From Candidatus Accumulibacter phosphatis (GTDB lineage: Bacteria; Pseudomonadota; Gammaproteobacteria; Burkholderiales; Rhodocyclaceae): DNA of 42,132 bases. Each line of letters begins with the position of its first letter. Within the stretch, counting starts at the first letter, position 1. The notes beneath the pieces were generated by a model. The model saw only the letters and a program-made list of their open reading frames with translations. It did not search any database and was not told where the DNA came from. Below are positions 17,528 through 26,864 of this stretch, piece by piece. The stretch is from NCBI RefSeq assembly GCF_012939955.1, contig NZ_SPMY01000042.1, positions 53 to 42,184 on the forward strand. The letters are read 5' to 3'. The position numbers were made by a program, and so were the translations under genes.

Positions 17528-18226
17528 TCAGGCGCCGTCGGCAAGAGGCAGCGGCGACGCCTGGTCCGATCCGGAATCGGGCTTGCGCGCCGCGGCGCGC
17601 GCTTCGACCCAGTTCTTCCAGGCGATCAGGAAGCCGAGAAGAATGAAAGCACCTGGCGGCAGAATGGCGAGCAGGAATCCGGGATAGTCGGCCGGCAGTA
17701 GTTGCAGCCCCTGCGCGCCGGGGAAAACCATGTCGATCCCCGAAAACAGCGTGCCGCCGCCGATCAGTTCGCGCAGGCCGCCGAGCAGGGCCAGGGTCCA
17801 TAGCAGGCCGACGCCCATGAAGATGCCGTCGAGCAGCGATTGCAGAGGCGGATTCTTGTTGGCAAAAGCTTCGACCCGCGCCAGGACGATGCAGTTGGTG
17901 ACGATCAGCGGGATGAAGATACCGAGAACCAGATACAGCTCGTGGAAATAGGCGTTGAAGAGCAGGTCGACGACGGTCACCAGCGCGGCCACGACCAGGA
18001 TGAAGACAGGAATGCGAATCTCGTGCGGGATCAGATTGCGCAGTGCAGCAACGGCGACATTGGCCACGGCCATGACCATGATCGTCGCCAGCGAGAGCAT
18101 CACCCCATTGACCAGGGTCGTGGTCACCGCCAGCAGCGGGCATAGTCCGAGCAGCTGTATCAGGCTGGCGTTCTGGTGCCAGACGCCGTTGTCCACGATC
18201 TGGCGGAATTGTTCGCGATCGATCAC
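17528..18226 (-). CDS. rnfE: Rnf complex subunit RnfE
   Basis: 232 residues, integral membrane subunit with about six helices and homology to NqrD. The typical start is IDREQFRQIVDNGVWHQNASLIQLLGLCPLLAV. Its Cys in LLGLCPLL corresponds to the position proposed to bind an intramembrane Fe-S cluster together with RnfA. The ATG overlaps the rnfG stop by four bases. The last 25 residues (ARAAARKPDSGSDQASPLPL) form a soluble tail. Last rnf gene before nth. Confidence 0.95.
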   Translation of the reverse strand: MIDREQFRQIVDNGVWHQNASLIQLLGLCPLLAVTTTLVNGVMLSLATIMVMAVANVAVAALRNLIPHEIRIPVFILVVAALVTVVDLLFNAYFHELYLVLGIFIPLIVTNCIVLARVEAFANKNPPLQSLLDGIFMGVGLLWTLALLGGLRELIGGGTLFSGIDMVFPGAQGLQLLPADYPGFLLAILPPGAFILLGFLIAWKNWVEARAAARKPDSGSDQASPLPLADGA

Positions 18227-18921
18227 TTGCTTCCTCCTGGGCTGGCTGAGGGGGGTACAGGCACTTCAGGGTTGGCAAAGAGCTGCTGGCGGTTTTCGGC
18301 GACGTACTGCATTGCCTTGTGCACTGCCTTGATCACCGCGCGCGGCGTGACGGTCGCGCCGGCGAGCGAGTCGAAACGACCGTGATCTTTCCTGACCGCC
18401 CATTCGCGCTCGGAAACGGTCGCCAAAGAGAGATCGTTGAACTGGGTGATCCACGGCCGCTCCTTGTTCTTGTCCTTGCGCGGGTCGATGTAGTCGCCGA
18501 GGCCGGGCGTCTCCTTGTGCTGCGTGACGCGCACGCCAAGCAGCCTGCCGTCGGCGGCCACCGCCAGCAGCAGGCGAATCTTTCCGGAATAGCCATCCGC
18601 AGCGACGGCTTCGAAGATCAGCGCGCTGGCGCTGCCGCTCTTGCGCCCCAGATACGCCGTCGACGGCTCGTCGAGGCCGAGCCCGGCGTTTGCCGGCAGC
18701 TGCCGCTGGTCGTTGAGCAGGTCGTTGTCGTAGAACTCGCGCGGCAGAACTTCGCCGATCAGTTTCATTTTCTCGGCCGCTGCCGCGGCTCCGATGGCCG
18801 GCTCGGTCGCCTGGTAAGCGGCTGCCAGCAGGCCGGTAAAGACGACGACGAAAATGAACAGGACGATGGCCGTGCGCACGGCCATCGATGCGGCGCTGAG
18901 CGTCTTGAGTGGCGGCGTCAT
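18223..18921 (-). CDS. rnfG: Rnf complex subunit RnfG (FMN-binding)
   Basis: 232 residues, one N-terminal membrane anchor (TAIVLFIFVVVFTGLLAAAY) and a periplasmic FMN_bind domain. The covalent FMN site is the second Thr-containing motif AGATVTPRAV near residues 196-205. The start at 18921 is chosen because it overlaps the rnfD stop (ATGA). Upstream in-frame sequence is the shadow of rnfD. It passes electrons in the Rnf chain between the ferredoxin side and NADH. Confidence 0.94.
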   Translation of the reverse strand: MTPPLKTLSAASMAVRTAIVLFIFVVVFTGLLAAAYQATEPAIGAAAAAEKMKLIGEVLPREFYDNDLLNDQRQLPANAGLGLDEPSTAYLGRKSGSASALIFEAVAADGYSGKIRLLLAVAADGRLLGVRVTQHKETPGLGDYIDPRKDKNKERPWITQFNDLSLATVSEREWAVRKDHGRFDSLAGATVTPRAVIKAVHKAMQYVAENRQQLFANPEVPVPPSASPGGSK

Positions 18922-19943
18922 GGCTCGTTCTTCAGACCGAAGACCGGCGGCTGCGAATACATGTCGATCAGCGGCACACAAAGATTCATCAGCAATACGG
19001 CAAAAGCGACGCCATCCGGAAAACCGCCGAAGACGCGGATGATGTACGCCAGCAGGCCGGCGAGCAGACCGAAGATGAGCTTGCCTTTCGGCGTCGTGCA
19101 ACCGGAAACCGGGTCAGTGACGATGAAGAAAGCGCCGAGCAACGCGCCACCGGAGAAGAGATGGAAGACCGGACTGGCGAACTGCTGCGGGTTCCACGCC
19201 CAGAGCGCAGCCGCCAGCAAGCTCAAGCCGAGGATAAAACCGAAGGGCGCGTGCCAGCTGATCAGCTTGCGCTGCCATAACCACAGGCCGCCGAGCAGAT
19301 AGCCGGTGGCCACCCACTCCCAGCCACGACCGGCGAAATTGCCGAAAACCTCCTGCGTCGCCAGCAGCATCGGCACATCAATGCTGCCATCGGAGAGCTT
19401 CAGCGCCGTCTTGAGCGCATCGAGCGGCGTCGCGCCGCTCATCACGTCGATGCGTGGCGCCAGGCCGGCAATGATCTGCAACTGCTCGAGAAAACCAAGC
19501 TTCAGGCCGAGCGCCGGCCATTGCGACATCAGCGCCGGAAAGGAGACGATGCAGGCGGCAAAGGCGACCATCGCCGGGTTGAACGGATTCTGGCCCAGGC
19601 CGCCATAGAGATGCTTGGCGACGACGATGGCCAACAGCGTAGCGACGACGATCAACCACCACGGCGCCAGCGGCGGGAAGCTCAAGGCAATCAGCCAGGC
19701 GCTGACGATGGCGCTGCCATCGCTCAGGAACAGGGCCAGGGGCTTGCGCCGCAGGCCAAGCATCAAAGCCTCGCCGGCGAGTGCCGTCAGCGTCGCGATC
19801 ACCAGTTGCACGACGATGCCCGGGCCGATCAGCCAGACGTAGGCGGCAACACCGGGTAACAGGGCCAGCAACACCTGCACCATGACGCGGCGCACGCTGA
19901 TGCGCTCCTGCAACAGATAGGGGGGCGTACTGAAATCCATCAT
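18918..19943 (-). CDS. rnfD: Rnf complex subunit RnfD (FMN-binding)
   Basis: 341 residues, polytopic membrane protein homologous to NqrB. The covalent flavin motif SGATPLDALK lies near residue 168-177. Other family segments are GGLGQNPFNPAMVAFA and FFIVTDPVSGCTTPKGKL. It starts after a 123-base gap from rnfC; that gap is occupied by repeat copy B. It ends overlapping rnfG. Confidence 0.95.
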   Translation of the reverse strand: MMDFSTPPYLLQERISVRRVMVQVLLALLPGVAAYVWLIGPGIVVQLVIATLTALAGEALMLGLRRKPLALFLSDGSAIVSAWLIALSFPPLAPWWLIVVATLLAIVVAKHLYGGLGQNPFNPAMVAFAACIVSFPALMSQWPALGLKLGFLEQLQIIAGLAPRIDVMSGATPLDALKTALKLSDGSIDVPMLLATQEVFGNFAGRGWEWVATGYLLGGLWLWQRKLISWHAPFGFILGLSLLAAALWAWNPQQFASPVFHLFSGGALLGAFFIVTDPVSGCTTPKGKLIFGLLAGLLAYIIRVFGGFPDGVAFAVLLMNLCVPLIDMYSQPPVFGLKNEP

Positions 19944-19979
19944 TCGGCCATCGGCCCTTGTTTTTCGACCTGTTTAATG

Positions 19980-20063
19980 TGAAAGTCGCGTATGCGACTC
20001 ACGAAACTCCCTTCTCCCTCGCGGGAGAAGGGCCGGGGGAAGAGGGGGCGGTCATGACTTTCA
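19980..20063 (+). repeat. Dispersed hairpin repeat, copy B (rnfC-rnfD gap)
   Basis: 84 bp, bounded by TGAAAGTC (19980-19987) and GACTTTCA (20056-20063). Internal stems are AGTCGC/GCGACT with loop GTAT, CCCTTCTCCC/GGGAGAAGGG with a four-base loop, and TCATGA/TCATGA. It ends three bases from the rnfC stop and covers most of the gap before rnfD. Confidence 0.85.
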
Positions 20064-20066
20064 TGA

Positions 20067-21899
20067 TCAGGGGTGTCTCAACATGTCATGACCGTTAGGC
20101 GTTTCGACGGATGCCCTCGCCGCGCCCGCCTCTGCCGCCCCTTCTCGCTCTTCTGCCTGCAACGCGGCCCGCCTCGCATCGACGGCAGCCAGCTGGCGCT
20201 TCTGCTCGAAAGTCAGTTGATCGGTGTTTCTCGGTTGCACCGCCGCGCGCTGGGCGCGCGCACGCTCCATCGCCGCGACGATGGTTGCTTTCTTGATCGC
20301 TTCGGCATCAAGCTCGGGAGCTTCGGGAGGCGCAGGGCTGGCGAGCGCGGTCGAGGCCACTGCTGCAGGCGCGTCGGCCGGTTTCAGCTGCGGACTGGCG
20401 ACACTAAAAGCCGAGTCAGCGACCGCAGGCTCGACCGCCGCTACCGCGCGCGCCTGCTTCTCGGCTGCGCGCGCGGCAGCGCCTTTGGCCAGCCGTGCCG
20501 CTTTCTCCGCCTGTTCGCGCTCCTCGCGCGCGTTGCGCAGTTCGAAGCGCGCCTTGGCGGCGTCGGCGCCTTTCTTTTCCCGCTCGCGCGACCAGATCTC
20601 GCTCTTGGCGAAACGAAAATACTGCACCAGGGGGATATGCGAAGGGCAGACATAGCTGCAGCAGCCGCACTCGATACAGTCGAAGAGGTGGTATTCCTGC
20701 GTCTTGCCGAAGTTGCGCGCCCGCGAGAACCAGTACAACTCGAAAGGTTGCAGCTCATGCGGACAGACTTCGGCACAGGCGCCGCAACGAATGCACGGCA
20801 TCTCCGGCGGGCTCGGCGCGAACAGCGTCGGCGACGCGGCGATGATGCAGTTGCTCGCCTTGACCACCGGCGCGTCCAGGCTCGGCAAGGCGAAGCCCAT
20901 CATCGGCCCGCCCATCAGGTAGCGATCAGTGTCGGCTTTCGGCCCGCCGAGCGCGACCAGATCGCGCAGCGGCGTGCCGAGTCGCACTTCCCAATTGCGC
21001 GGTCGCTCGATATTGCCGGCCAGGGTGACGATGCGCGAGATCACCGGCTCACCGAAGGCCAGTGCGCGATACGCCGAGTACACCGTGCCAACGTTGAAGC
21101 ACTGCACGCCGAGTTCGGTCGAGCGCTTGCTGGCCGGGACTTCCTTGCCGGTCAGAACGCGAATCAACTGCTTGGCGCCGCCAGCCGGATAGCGGGTCGG
21201 GACGGCGACGACCTGATAGTCTTCGCCAACGTCCTGCACCGCTTGCTGCATGGCGGCGACGGCTTCCGGCTTGTTGTCCTCGATACCGATCAGCACCCGC
21301 CGCGCCGCCAGCAGATCGCGGAAGATGGCAATGCCGCGGACGATTTCCTCGGCGCGCTCGCGCATCAGGACGTCGTCGCAGCTCATGTAGGGCTCGCACT
21401 CGGCGCCGTTGATGACCAGTTCTTCCACGGCCACGCCTGCGGCCGCCGTGAGCTTGGCGTGACTCGGAAAAACCGCCCCGCCGAGGCCAACGACGCCGGC
21501 GTCACGGAGCGCCTCGCGGACCTGCTCGGGCGGCAGACTGCGGTAATCGAGCGGCGTCCGCTGCACCCATTCGTCGCGGCCGTCGGGCTCGATGACCACG
21601 CTCAGCGTCGGCAAACCCGAGGGATGCGCGGCCACATACTCCTCGATGGCAAGGACCGTGCCGGAAGTGGAGGCGTGTGCCGCCGCCGACAGCCAGGCGT
21701 CGGCACCGCCTATCGCCTGCCCCTTGCGTACCCGCTCACCGACTTCGACCAGCGGGTTGGCCACACCCCCGATGCTCTGATGCAGCGGCACGTAGAGGCG
21801 CGACGGTAGCGGCGCCACGGCGATCGGCTCCTGCACCGAAGGCGTCTTGTGGGTCTGCGGTTTGACGCCTCCCTTGAAGCTGAACAGTCGCTGCAGCAT
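20067..21899 (-). CDS. rnfC: Rnf complex subunit RnfC
   Basis: 610 residues. Peripheral NADH-facing subunit. The N-terminal half has GLGGAVFPSHAKL and INGAECEPYMSCDD, typical of the NADH/FMN-binding region. Two [4Fe-4S] motifs follow (CIRCGACAEVCP and CIECGCCSYVCP). The last 180 residues are an Ala/Lys/Glu-rich, probably coiled tail (ELRNAREEREQAEKAARLAK), as in long proteobacterial RnfC. The start at 21899 (MLQRLFSFKGGVKP) is preferred over 21938, which falls within repeat copy C. Confidence 0.94.
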   Translation of the reverse strand: MLQRLFSFKGGVKPQTHKTPSVQEPIAVAPLPSRLYVPLHQSIGGVANPLVEVGERVRKGQAIGGADAWLSAAAHASTSGTVLAIEEYVAAHPSGLPTLSVVIEPDGRDEWVQRTPLDYRSLPPEQVREALRDAGVVGLGGAVFPSHAKLTAAAGVAVEELVINGAECEPYMSCDDVLMRERAEEIVRGIAIFRDLLAARRVLIGIEDNKPEAVAAMQQAVQDVGEDYQVVAVPTRYPAGGAKQLIRVLTGKEVPASKRSTELGVQCFNVGTVYSAYRALAFGEPVISRIVTLAGNIERPRNWEVRLGTPLRDLVALGGPKADTDRYLMGGPMMGFALPSLDAPVVKASNCIIAASPTLFAPSPPEMPCIRCGACAEVCPHELQPFELYWFSRARNFGKTQEYHLFDCIECGCCSYVCPSHIPLVQYFRFAKSEIWSREREKKGADAAKARFELRNAREEREQAEKAARLAKGAAARAAEKQARAVAAVEPAVADSAFSVASPQLKPADAPAAVASTALASPAPPEAPELDAEAIKKATIVAAMERARAQRAAVQPRNTDQLTFEQKRQLAAVDARRAALQAEEREGAAEAGAARASVETPNGHDMLRHP

Positions 21900-21915
21900 T
21901 GCCGTCGCTTTACCG

Positions 21916-22001
21916 TGAAAGTCGCGTACGCGACTCACGAATCGGCCTTCTCCGCGCTGCGGGAGAAGGGTCGGGAAAGAGGGGGACGGTCATGACTTTC
22001 A
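21916..22001 (+). repeat. Dispersed hairpin repeat, copy C (rnfB-rnfC gap)
   Basis: 86 bp, bounded by TGAAAGTC (21916-21923) and GACTTTCA (21994-22001). Stems are AGTCGC/GCGACT with loop GTAC, CCTTCTCC/GGAGAAGG, and ACGGTCATGA/TCATGACCGT around CTT, the last extending to 22008 at the rnfB stop codon. Same orientation as copies B and D. Confidence 0.85.
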
Positions 22002-22007
22002 TGACCG

Positions 22008-22559
22008 TCAGGCCGCACGCTTGACGGGCTTTATTTCGATCACCGGGTATTTCCATTTCCAGTTCTCGAGGTTTTCGGTGATCGGCCGCATTTCGATGCA
22101 CTCGACCGGGCACGGTTTGACGCACAGCTCGCAACCGGTGCAGAGGGACTCGATGACCGTGTGCATCTGCTTGGCGGCGCCAACGATGGCGTCGACCGGG
22201 CAGGCCTGGATGCACAGGGTGCAGCCGATGCAGGTCTCTTCGATGATGATCGCCAGCTGTTTCGGCTTTTCCTCGGCGTCCAGTGGTTTGACTTCGCGGC
22301 CGAGCAGGTCGGCGAGTTTGCGCACCCCATCCATACCGCCCGGCGGACAGAGGTTGATGTCGGCTTCGCCCGCCGAAATGGCCGTCGCGTAGGGTTTGCA
22401 ACCCGGGTAGCCACACTGCCCGCACTGCGTCTGCGGCAGGATGGCGTCGATCTTGTCAACCACCGGGTCGCCCTCGACCTTGAACTTGATCGACGCATAG
22501 CCGAGCGCCGCGCCGAGGACGATGGCCCCGAGCGCCATGATTACCAGGGCAGTGATCAT
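22008..22559 (-). CDS. rnfB: Rnf complex subunit RnfB
   Basis: 183 residues. A membrane anchor ([20 protein letters not shown]) is followed by the four-Cys cluster [16 protein letters not shown] and two ferredoxin-type [4Fe-4S] motifs ([34 protein letters not shown]). It is the entry point for electrons from ferredoxin. The ATG at 22559 lies 13 bases after the rnfA stop. The C-terminus is Lys-rich ([10 protein letters not shown]). Confidence 0.95.
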   Translation of the reverse strand: MITALVIMALGAIVLGAALGYASIKFKVEGDPVVDKIDAILPQTQCGQCGYPGCKPYATAISAGEADINLCPPGGMDGVRKLADLLGREVKPLDAEEKPKQLAIIIEETCIGCTLCIQACPVDAIVGAAKQMHTVIESLCTGCELCVKPCPVECIEMRPITENLENWKWKYPVIEIKPVKRAA

Positions 22560-22572
22560 TGCCTGTCCACTC

Positions 22573-23157
22573 TCACTGGTAGCGGTCCAGCCCGGCAAAA
22601 CCCATGAACGCCAGGCTCATCAGCCCGGCCGTGACCATGGCAATCGCCGTGCCCCGAAAGTAGACCGGAACGTCGGCGCCTTCGACGCGTTCGCGGATGC
22701 CGGCAAAGAGCACCAGCACCAGCGAAAAACCAACGGCGCTGCCGGAACCGAAAAGCAGCGATTCGACGAAGTCATTCTTGTTGGCAATGTTCAGCAAGGG
22801 CACTCCGAGAACCGCACAATTGGTGGTGATCAACGGCAGATAAATGCCGAGCACCTGATGCAGCAGTGGACTGGTTTTCTGGATCACCATTTCGGTGAGC
22901 TGCACAACGGCGGCGATGGTAACGATGAACGACAGGGTGCGCAGGTATTCGAGGCCGAAAGGCATCAACAGGTAATGGTCGATGATGTAGCTGGCACCGG
23001 TGGCCACGGTGAGCACGAAAGTCGTCGCCGCACCCATGCCGAAAGCCGTCTCCAGTTTCTTGGAAACGCCCATGAACGGGCAAAGGCCGAGGATTTTCAC
23101 CAGCACGACGTTATTGACGAGGACCGCGCCGATGATGATGAACAGGTAGTGGGTCAT
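22573..23157 (-). CDS. rnfA: Rnf complex subunit RnfA
   Basis: 194 residues with about six membrane helices, NqrE homologue. It begins [21 protein letters not shown] and has [12 protein letters not shown], the Cys-containing turn that pairs with RnfE, and [17 protein letters not shown], the second such motif. First gene of the rnf operon. The start at 23157 follows family alignment; no clear Shine-Dalgarno is visible. Confidence 0.96.
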   Translation of the reverse strand: MTHYLFIIIGAVLVNNVVLVKILGLCPFMGVSKKLETAFGMGAATTFVLTVATGASYIIDHYLLMPFGLEYLRTLSFIVTIAAVVQLTEMVIQKTSPLLHQVLGIYLPLITTNCAVLGVPLLNIANKNDFVESLLFGSGSAVGFSLVLVLFAGIRERVEGADVPVYFRGTAIAMVTAGLMSLAFMGFAGLDRYQ

Positions 23158-23198
23158 GATGTGCGTAGGCGGTGGGCGGCGCAATCCGGGGCGCAGCG

Positions 23199-23227
23199 AT
23201 TATCGCGTGTCGAAAGCGTGCGTACAA
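23199..23227 (-). promoter_or_regulatory. Candidate rnf operon promoter
   Basis: Minus-strand TTGTAC (23222-23227, weak -35), 17-base spacer, GATAAT (23199-23204, 5 of 6 to -10). It would start transcription about 35 bases before the rnfA ATG. The rnf genes may instead be transcribed from pyrD. Confidence 0.33.
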
Positions 23228-23254
23228 CCACCTTGTCAGTAGCGCCTTCCCGGC

Positions 23255-24310
23255 TCAGGCCGTGCGCGGCGAGTGCAGCGTGCGCTGCTTGGCGATTGCG
23301 GCGGCGGCCTCGGCGACCAGTTCCGGGCCGCGGTAGATAAAGCCGGTGTAGAACTGAACCAGACTGGCGCCGGCGGCGATCTTGGCTGCGGCATCGTCCC
23401 CGTTCATGATCCCGCCGACGCCGACGATCGGCACTTCGCCGCCCAGGGCTGCCGCCAGCTTGCCAATCACGGCCGTCGACAGGGCCAGCACCGGTGCGCC
23501 GGAAAGGCCGCCCGCCTGCTCGGCATTCGGCATTCCCTCGACGCCGGCTCGCGACAGCGTGGTGTTGGTGGCGATGACGCCGTCCATACGGTGCTGGCGC
23601 AGCAGCGCCGCGATCGCCTGGATCTGCGCGTCTTCGAGGTCCGGGGCGACCTTCAGCGCCAGCGGCACGTAGCGGCCGTGGCGGTCGGCAAGCCTGGCCT
23701 GCGCGGCTTTCAGGCTGCCGAGCAAGGCGTCCAGCGCGTCGTCGCGCTGCAGTTCGCGCAGGTTCTTGGTATTCGGACTGGAAATATTCACCGCCACGTA
23801 ACTCGCGGCGGTATAGACGCGCTCGAGGCAAAGCAGATAGTCGTCGGCTGCTTTCTCGATGGGCGTATCGAAATTCTTGCCGATATTGATGCCAAGAACG
23901 CCGCCCTCGCGCGCAAACCTGGCGCCAGCGATGTTGCTCAGCAGTTTCTCGACGCCGTCATTGTTGAAGCCCATGCGGTTGATGATGGCCTGCTTTTCCG
24001 GGATGCGGAAGAGGCGAGGTTTGGGATTTCCCGGCTGCGCACGCGGCGTCACCGTACCGATCTCGATAAAACCGAAGCCCTGCGCAGCCAGTGCGTCGAC
24101 GTGCTCGCCGTTCTTGTCAAGACCGGCAGCCAGGCCGACCGGGTTCGGGAACTCCAGCCCCATCACCGTCACCGGGTCGGGAGCGACCGGGCGCGCCAGC
24201 AAGCACGCGATCCCAGTGGCCTTGGCGAAGTCGATACCGGCCATTCCGACGCCATGAGCAGTCTCGGCGTCGAGGGCGAAGAAAAATTTGCGTAGCAGCG
24301 GATAGATCAT
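23255..24310 (-). CDS. pyrD: Dihydroorotate dehydrogenase (quinone, class 2)
   Basis: 351 residues. Oxidises dihydroorotate to orotate in pyrimidine synthesis, passing electrons to quinone at the inner membrane. The N-terminal helix [18 protein letters not shown] is the membrane/quinone element of class 2. FMN-site segments are [36 protein letters not shown] with the Ser of the class 2 active site nearby, and [12 protein letters not shown]. It is divergent from tupA. Confidence 0.96.
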   Translation of the reverse strand: MIYPLLRKFFFALDAETAHGVGMAGIDFAKATGIACLLARPVAPDPVTVMGLEFPNPVGLAAGLDKNGEHVDALAAQGFGFIEIGTVTPRAQPGNPKPRLFRIPEKQAIINRMGFNNDGVEKLLSNIAGARFAREGGVLGINIGKNFDTPIEKAADDYLLCLERVYTAASYVAVNISSPNTKNLRELQRDDALDALLGSLKAAQARLADRHGRYVPLALKVAPDLEDAQIQAIAALLRQHRMDGVIATNTTLSRAGVEGMPNAEQAGGLSGAPVLALSTAVIGKLAAALGGEVPIVGVGGIMNGDDAAAKIAAGASLVQFYTGFIYRGPELVAEAAAAIAKQRTLHSPRTA

Positions 24311-24621
24311 CGCCGCATTTTACCGCATGGCAGCATCCGGCGCGTGCAGCGGCGAGCGGGAATCAAGCGCTATCCATCATCCCGCAGCCAGCGTCATTGC
24401 CAGGAGGCGCGGCGGGTCGTCCGGGGCAGTCGCCGGAAGCACGAATAGGGCTTGGTCGGGCTCGAGTTTGTCGATAAACTCGCTTTCCAGCAGCCCTCTC
24501 GGGTCGCTTGACTACGGCAGCGGCATGCTCCTGACCAAGGCCGTGGTGCCGGCATCGACAAAGCGCGGCCCAGCGCTTGTCGGCGGCAAGCGGGGGACAA
24601 AAAAACAAATGGAGTCCCATC
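24311..24621. other. Intergenic region between pyrD and tupA
   Basis: 311 bases between divergent genes, so promoters for both should be here, but no convincing -35/-10 pair was seen. On the minus strand a 40-odd codon open stretch near 24378-24510 (DPRGLLESEFIDKL, then PRLLAMTLAAG and a stop) looks protein-like but has a stop upstream and no start. It may be a remnant of a lost gene. A hairpin CGAGTTT/AAACTCG lies at 24463-24482. Confidence 0.4.
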
Positions 24622-25443
24622 ATGACCGTTAGCCTCTACCGCCTGGCAACAGCATTCATCCTGCTCTTCGTCGTGCATTCGAGCGCCATCGAAGCGCGCG
24701 ATCTGCGCCTGGCGACGACCACCAGCACCGACAATTCGGGTCTCCTGCGCGCCATCCTGCCGCAGTTCGAAAGGCAACGGGGGATCAAGGTGCATGTCAT
24801 CTCGGTAGGTACCGGCAAAGCCCTCAAGCTGGCGGAAAACGGCGATGTCGACGTCGTTCTGGTCCATGACCGCGAGGCCGAAGAGGCCTTCGTCGCCGCC
24901 GGCCACGGCAGCGAACGGCGTGACGTGATGTACAACGACTTTGTCCTCGTCGGCCCGAACAGCGATCCGGCCGGGGTGCGCGGTGGCGACGACGTACTGG
25001 CGGCGCTGCGGCAAATCGCCGCCACGCAGGCGCGCTTCGTCTCGCGCGGCGACGATTCCGGAACCGAGCGCATGGAGCACAGCTACTGGCGAGCACTCGA
25101 CATCACCGCCCGGGGAAGGCCATGGCACCTATCGGCGGGTCTCGGCATGGGCGAGGTGCTGACCATGGCTGGCGAAATGCAGGCTTACACCCTTTCCGAT
25201 CGCGCCACCTTTGCCAGCTATCAGGCAAAGACCGGACTGGAGATCCTGGTGCAAGGTGATCCGCGCATGTTCAATCCCTACGGAATCATGCCCGTCAGCC
25301 GCAGCAAGTACCCGGACATCAACTTCAGCGACGCGCTGGCGCTGATCGACTGGTTGACCAGCGCCGCCGGGCGGGCGGCAATCGGCGCCTTCAAGCCAAA
25401 AGGAGAACAGTTGTTCTTCGTGGCGCCGGCCAGCAAGCAGTAG
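24622..25443 (+). CDS. tupA: Tungstate-type ABC transporter substrate-binding protein
   Basis: 273 residues with signal peptide (LYRLATAFILLFVVHSSAIEA). The mature start has the TupA hallmark ATTTSTDNSGLL, which binds the oxyanion, followed by GTGKALKLAENGDVDVVLVH and RGDDSGTERMEH. It captures tungstate (possibly molybdate) in the periplasm. ATG at 24622 with GGAG eight bases upstream. First of the tupABC operon. Tungstate specificity is inferred from family; no W-enzyme gene lies in the window. Confidence 0.9.
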   Translation: MTVSLYRLATAFILLFVVHSSAIEARDLRLATTTSTDNSGLLRAILPQFERQRGIKVHVISVGTGKALKLAENGDVDVVLVHDREAEEAFVAAGHGSERRDVMYNDFVLVGPNSDPAGVRGGDDVLAALRQIAATQARFVSRGDDSGTERMEHSYWRALDITARGRPWHLSAGLGMGEVLTMAGEMQAYTLSDRATFASYQAKTGLEILVQGDPRMFNPYGIMPVSRSKYPDINFSDALALIDWLTSAAGRAAIGAFKPKGEQLFFVAPASKQ

Positions 25444-25454
25444 CGGCCCACTCT

Positions 25455-26147
25455 TTGGGCCTCCTCGACGCCACTCGCGCGGCACTGCGGCTACTGCTCT
25501 CCGGAGATGCTGAGCTGTGGACCATCGTCGGCGTCTCGCTATCGGTGACCCTGCGCGCCATGCTGATCGCCATGCCGGTCGGGGTTGGTTGCGGCTATCT
25601 CCTGGCCACCCTGCGCTTCCCGGGGCGGCGTGCGCTGATCGTGGTCATCCAGGGACTACTGGCCTCACCGACGGTGGTCGTCGGTCTGCTGCTCTACCTG
25701 CTGCTTTCACGCCAGGGCGTCTTCGGGCAACTGAATTTGTTGTTTACGCAGACGGCAATGGTCATCGGCCAGGTGCTCATCGCCCTGCCCGTACTCATCG
25801 CCTTCTCACTGGCGGCGATCCAGGGCGCTGACCCGCGCGCACGCGAAACTGCCGTGGCGCTCGGGGCGTCGGCGACACGCGTTGGCTGGACGATGCTCGT
25901 CGAGGTACGTTTCGCGCTGCTGGCAGCGGTGTGCAATGCCTTCGGTCGCATCGTCTCGGAAATCGGCTGCTCCTTGATGGTCGGCGGCAACATCGCGGGG
26001 GTGACCCGCAACATTCCGACGGCGATTGCCCTGGAAACCAGCAAGGGAGATTTTGCGCAGGGAATTGCCCTCGGCATTGTGCTGCTGGTGGTCGCCCTCG
26101 GCGTCAATTCGGCTTTCGCCTTCTTTCAAGGGGAATCGCGCCGATGA
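25455..26147 (+). CDS. tupB: Tungstate-type ABC transporter permease
   Basis: 230 residues, about five membrane helices (SLSVTLRAMLIAMPVGVGCGYLL onward). The coupling loop is ARETAVALGASATRVGWTML. The only in-frame start between the tupA stop and the first helix is TTG at 25455, which lacks a clear Shine-Dalgarno; it sits 11 bases after tupA, so reinitiation is plausible. It overlaps tupC by four bases (ATGA). Confidence 0.9.
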   Translation: MGLLDATRAALRLLLSGDAELWTIVGVSLSVTLRAMLIAMPVGVGCGYLLATLRFPGRRALIVVIQGLLASPTVVVGLLLYLLLSRQGVFGQLNLLFTQTAMVIGQVLIALPVLIAFSLAAIQGADPRARETAVALGASATRVGWTMLVEVRFALLAAVCNAFGRIVSEIGCSLMVGGNIAGVTRNIPTAIALETSKGDFAQGIALGIVLLVVALGVNSAFAFFQGESRR

Positions 26148-26809
26148 ACCTGCTGGCAGTGACTGCGCTGAGCAAATCCTTCCGCGAACGACGCTTGCTG
26201 GCGATCGACGCACTGAGCCTGAGCGCCGGCGAGCGTTACGTTCTGACCGGCGAAAACGGCAGCGGCAAGTCGACCTTGCTGCGCATTCTGGCCGGCATCG
26301 ATGCACCGGACAGCGGTGTCGGCCACTTCGGCAAACGCCATTTCGACTGGTCGCCCTATCCGAACTGGCTGCGCCAGGAAGTGATCTACGTCCATCAGCA
26401 GCCCTATCTTTTCCATACCAGCGTGGTCGAGAATATCGCCTACGGGCTGCGCGCCAGGGGTGTCGAAGCGGGCGAGCGCGAACGCCGGGTCGCCGCGGCA
26501 ATTGCCTGGGCGCGCCTCGGCCACCTCCTGCGGACACCGCCGCAGAAGCTGTCGGGCGGCGAAAGGCAGCGCGTGGCGCTGGCACGGGCCTGGGTGTTGG
26601 CACCGAAAGTGCTATTGCTCGACGAACCCACCGCCAACCTCGACGCCGAATCACGCCAGCAGACGATCGATCTGGTGCAGGCCTTCTGCGGGCCAGAGAC
26701 CACGGCGGTCATTGCCTGCCATGATCGCGACATGATTGCCCTGGCCGACCGGCGTCGGCTGCACCTGGTCGACGGGCTAATTCAACAGAACAGCACGCCT
26801 GCGCTGTGA
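26144..26809 (+). CDS. tupC: Tungstate-type ABC transporter ATPase
   Basis: 221 residues. Walker A is GENGSGKST, the Q-loop is VIYVHQQPYLF, the signature is LSGGERQR, Walker B is VLLLDEPTANLD, and the switch His is in IACHDRDMIAL. All catalytic motifs are intact. The start at 26144 overlaps the tupB stop. It energises TupAB. Convergent with truB 55 bases away. Confidence 0.93.
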   Translation: MNLLAVTALSKSFRERRLLAIDALSLSAGERYVLTGENGSGKSTLLRILAGIDAPDSGVGHFGKRHFDWSPYPNWLRQEVIYVHQQPYLFHTSVVENIAYGLRARGVEAGERERRVAAAIAWARLGHLLRTPPQKLSGGERQRVALARAWVLAPKVLLLDEPTANLDAESRQQTIDLVQAFCGPETTAVIACHDRDMIALADRRRLHLVDGLIQQNSTPAL

Positions 26810-26864
26810 GCGGCCCGCGTGCACGGCGGACCGGCGGCGCCGAATCCTGCCCCGCGGACCCGCG

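Noticed and set aside
20073-21809. 578-codon plus-strand open frame opposite rnfC
   Set aside because: RnfC on the other strand has cluster motifs and family length. The antisense frame has none.
24458-24496. Hairpin upstream of tupA as a molybdenum/tungsten cofactor riboswitch
   Set aside because: Only one nested stem is seen, about 130 bases from the gene, and I cannot match the multi-helix Moco RNA layout. The opposite strand reads like protein sequence.
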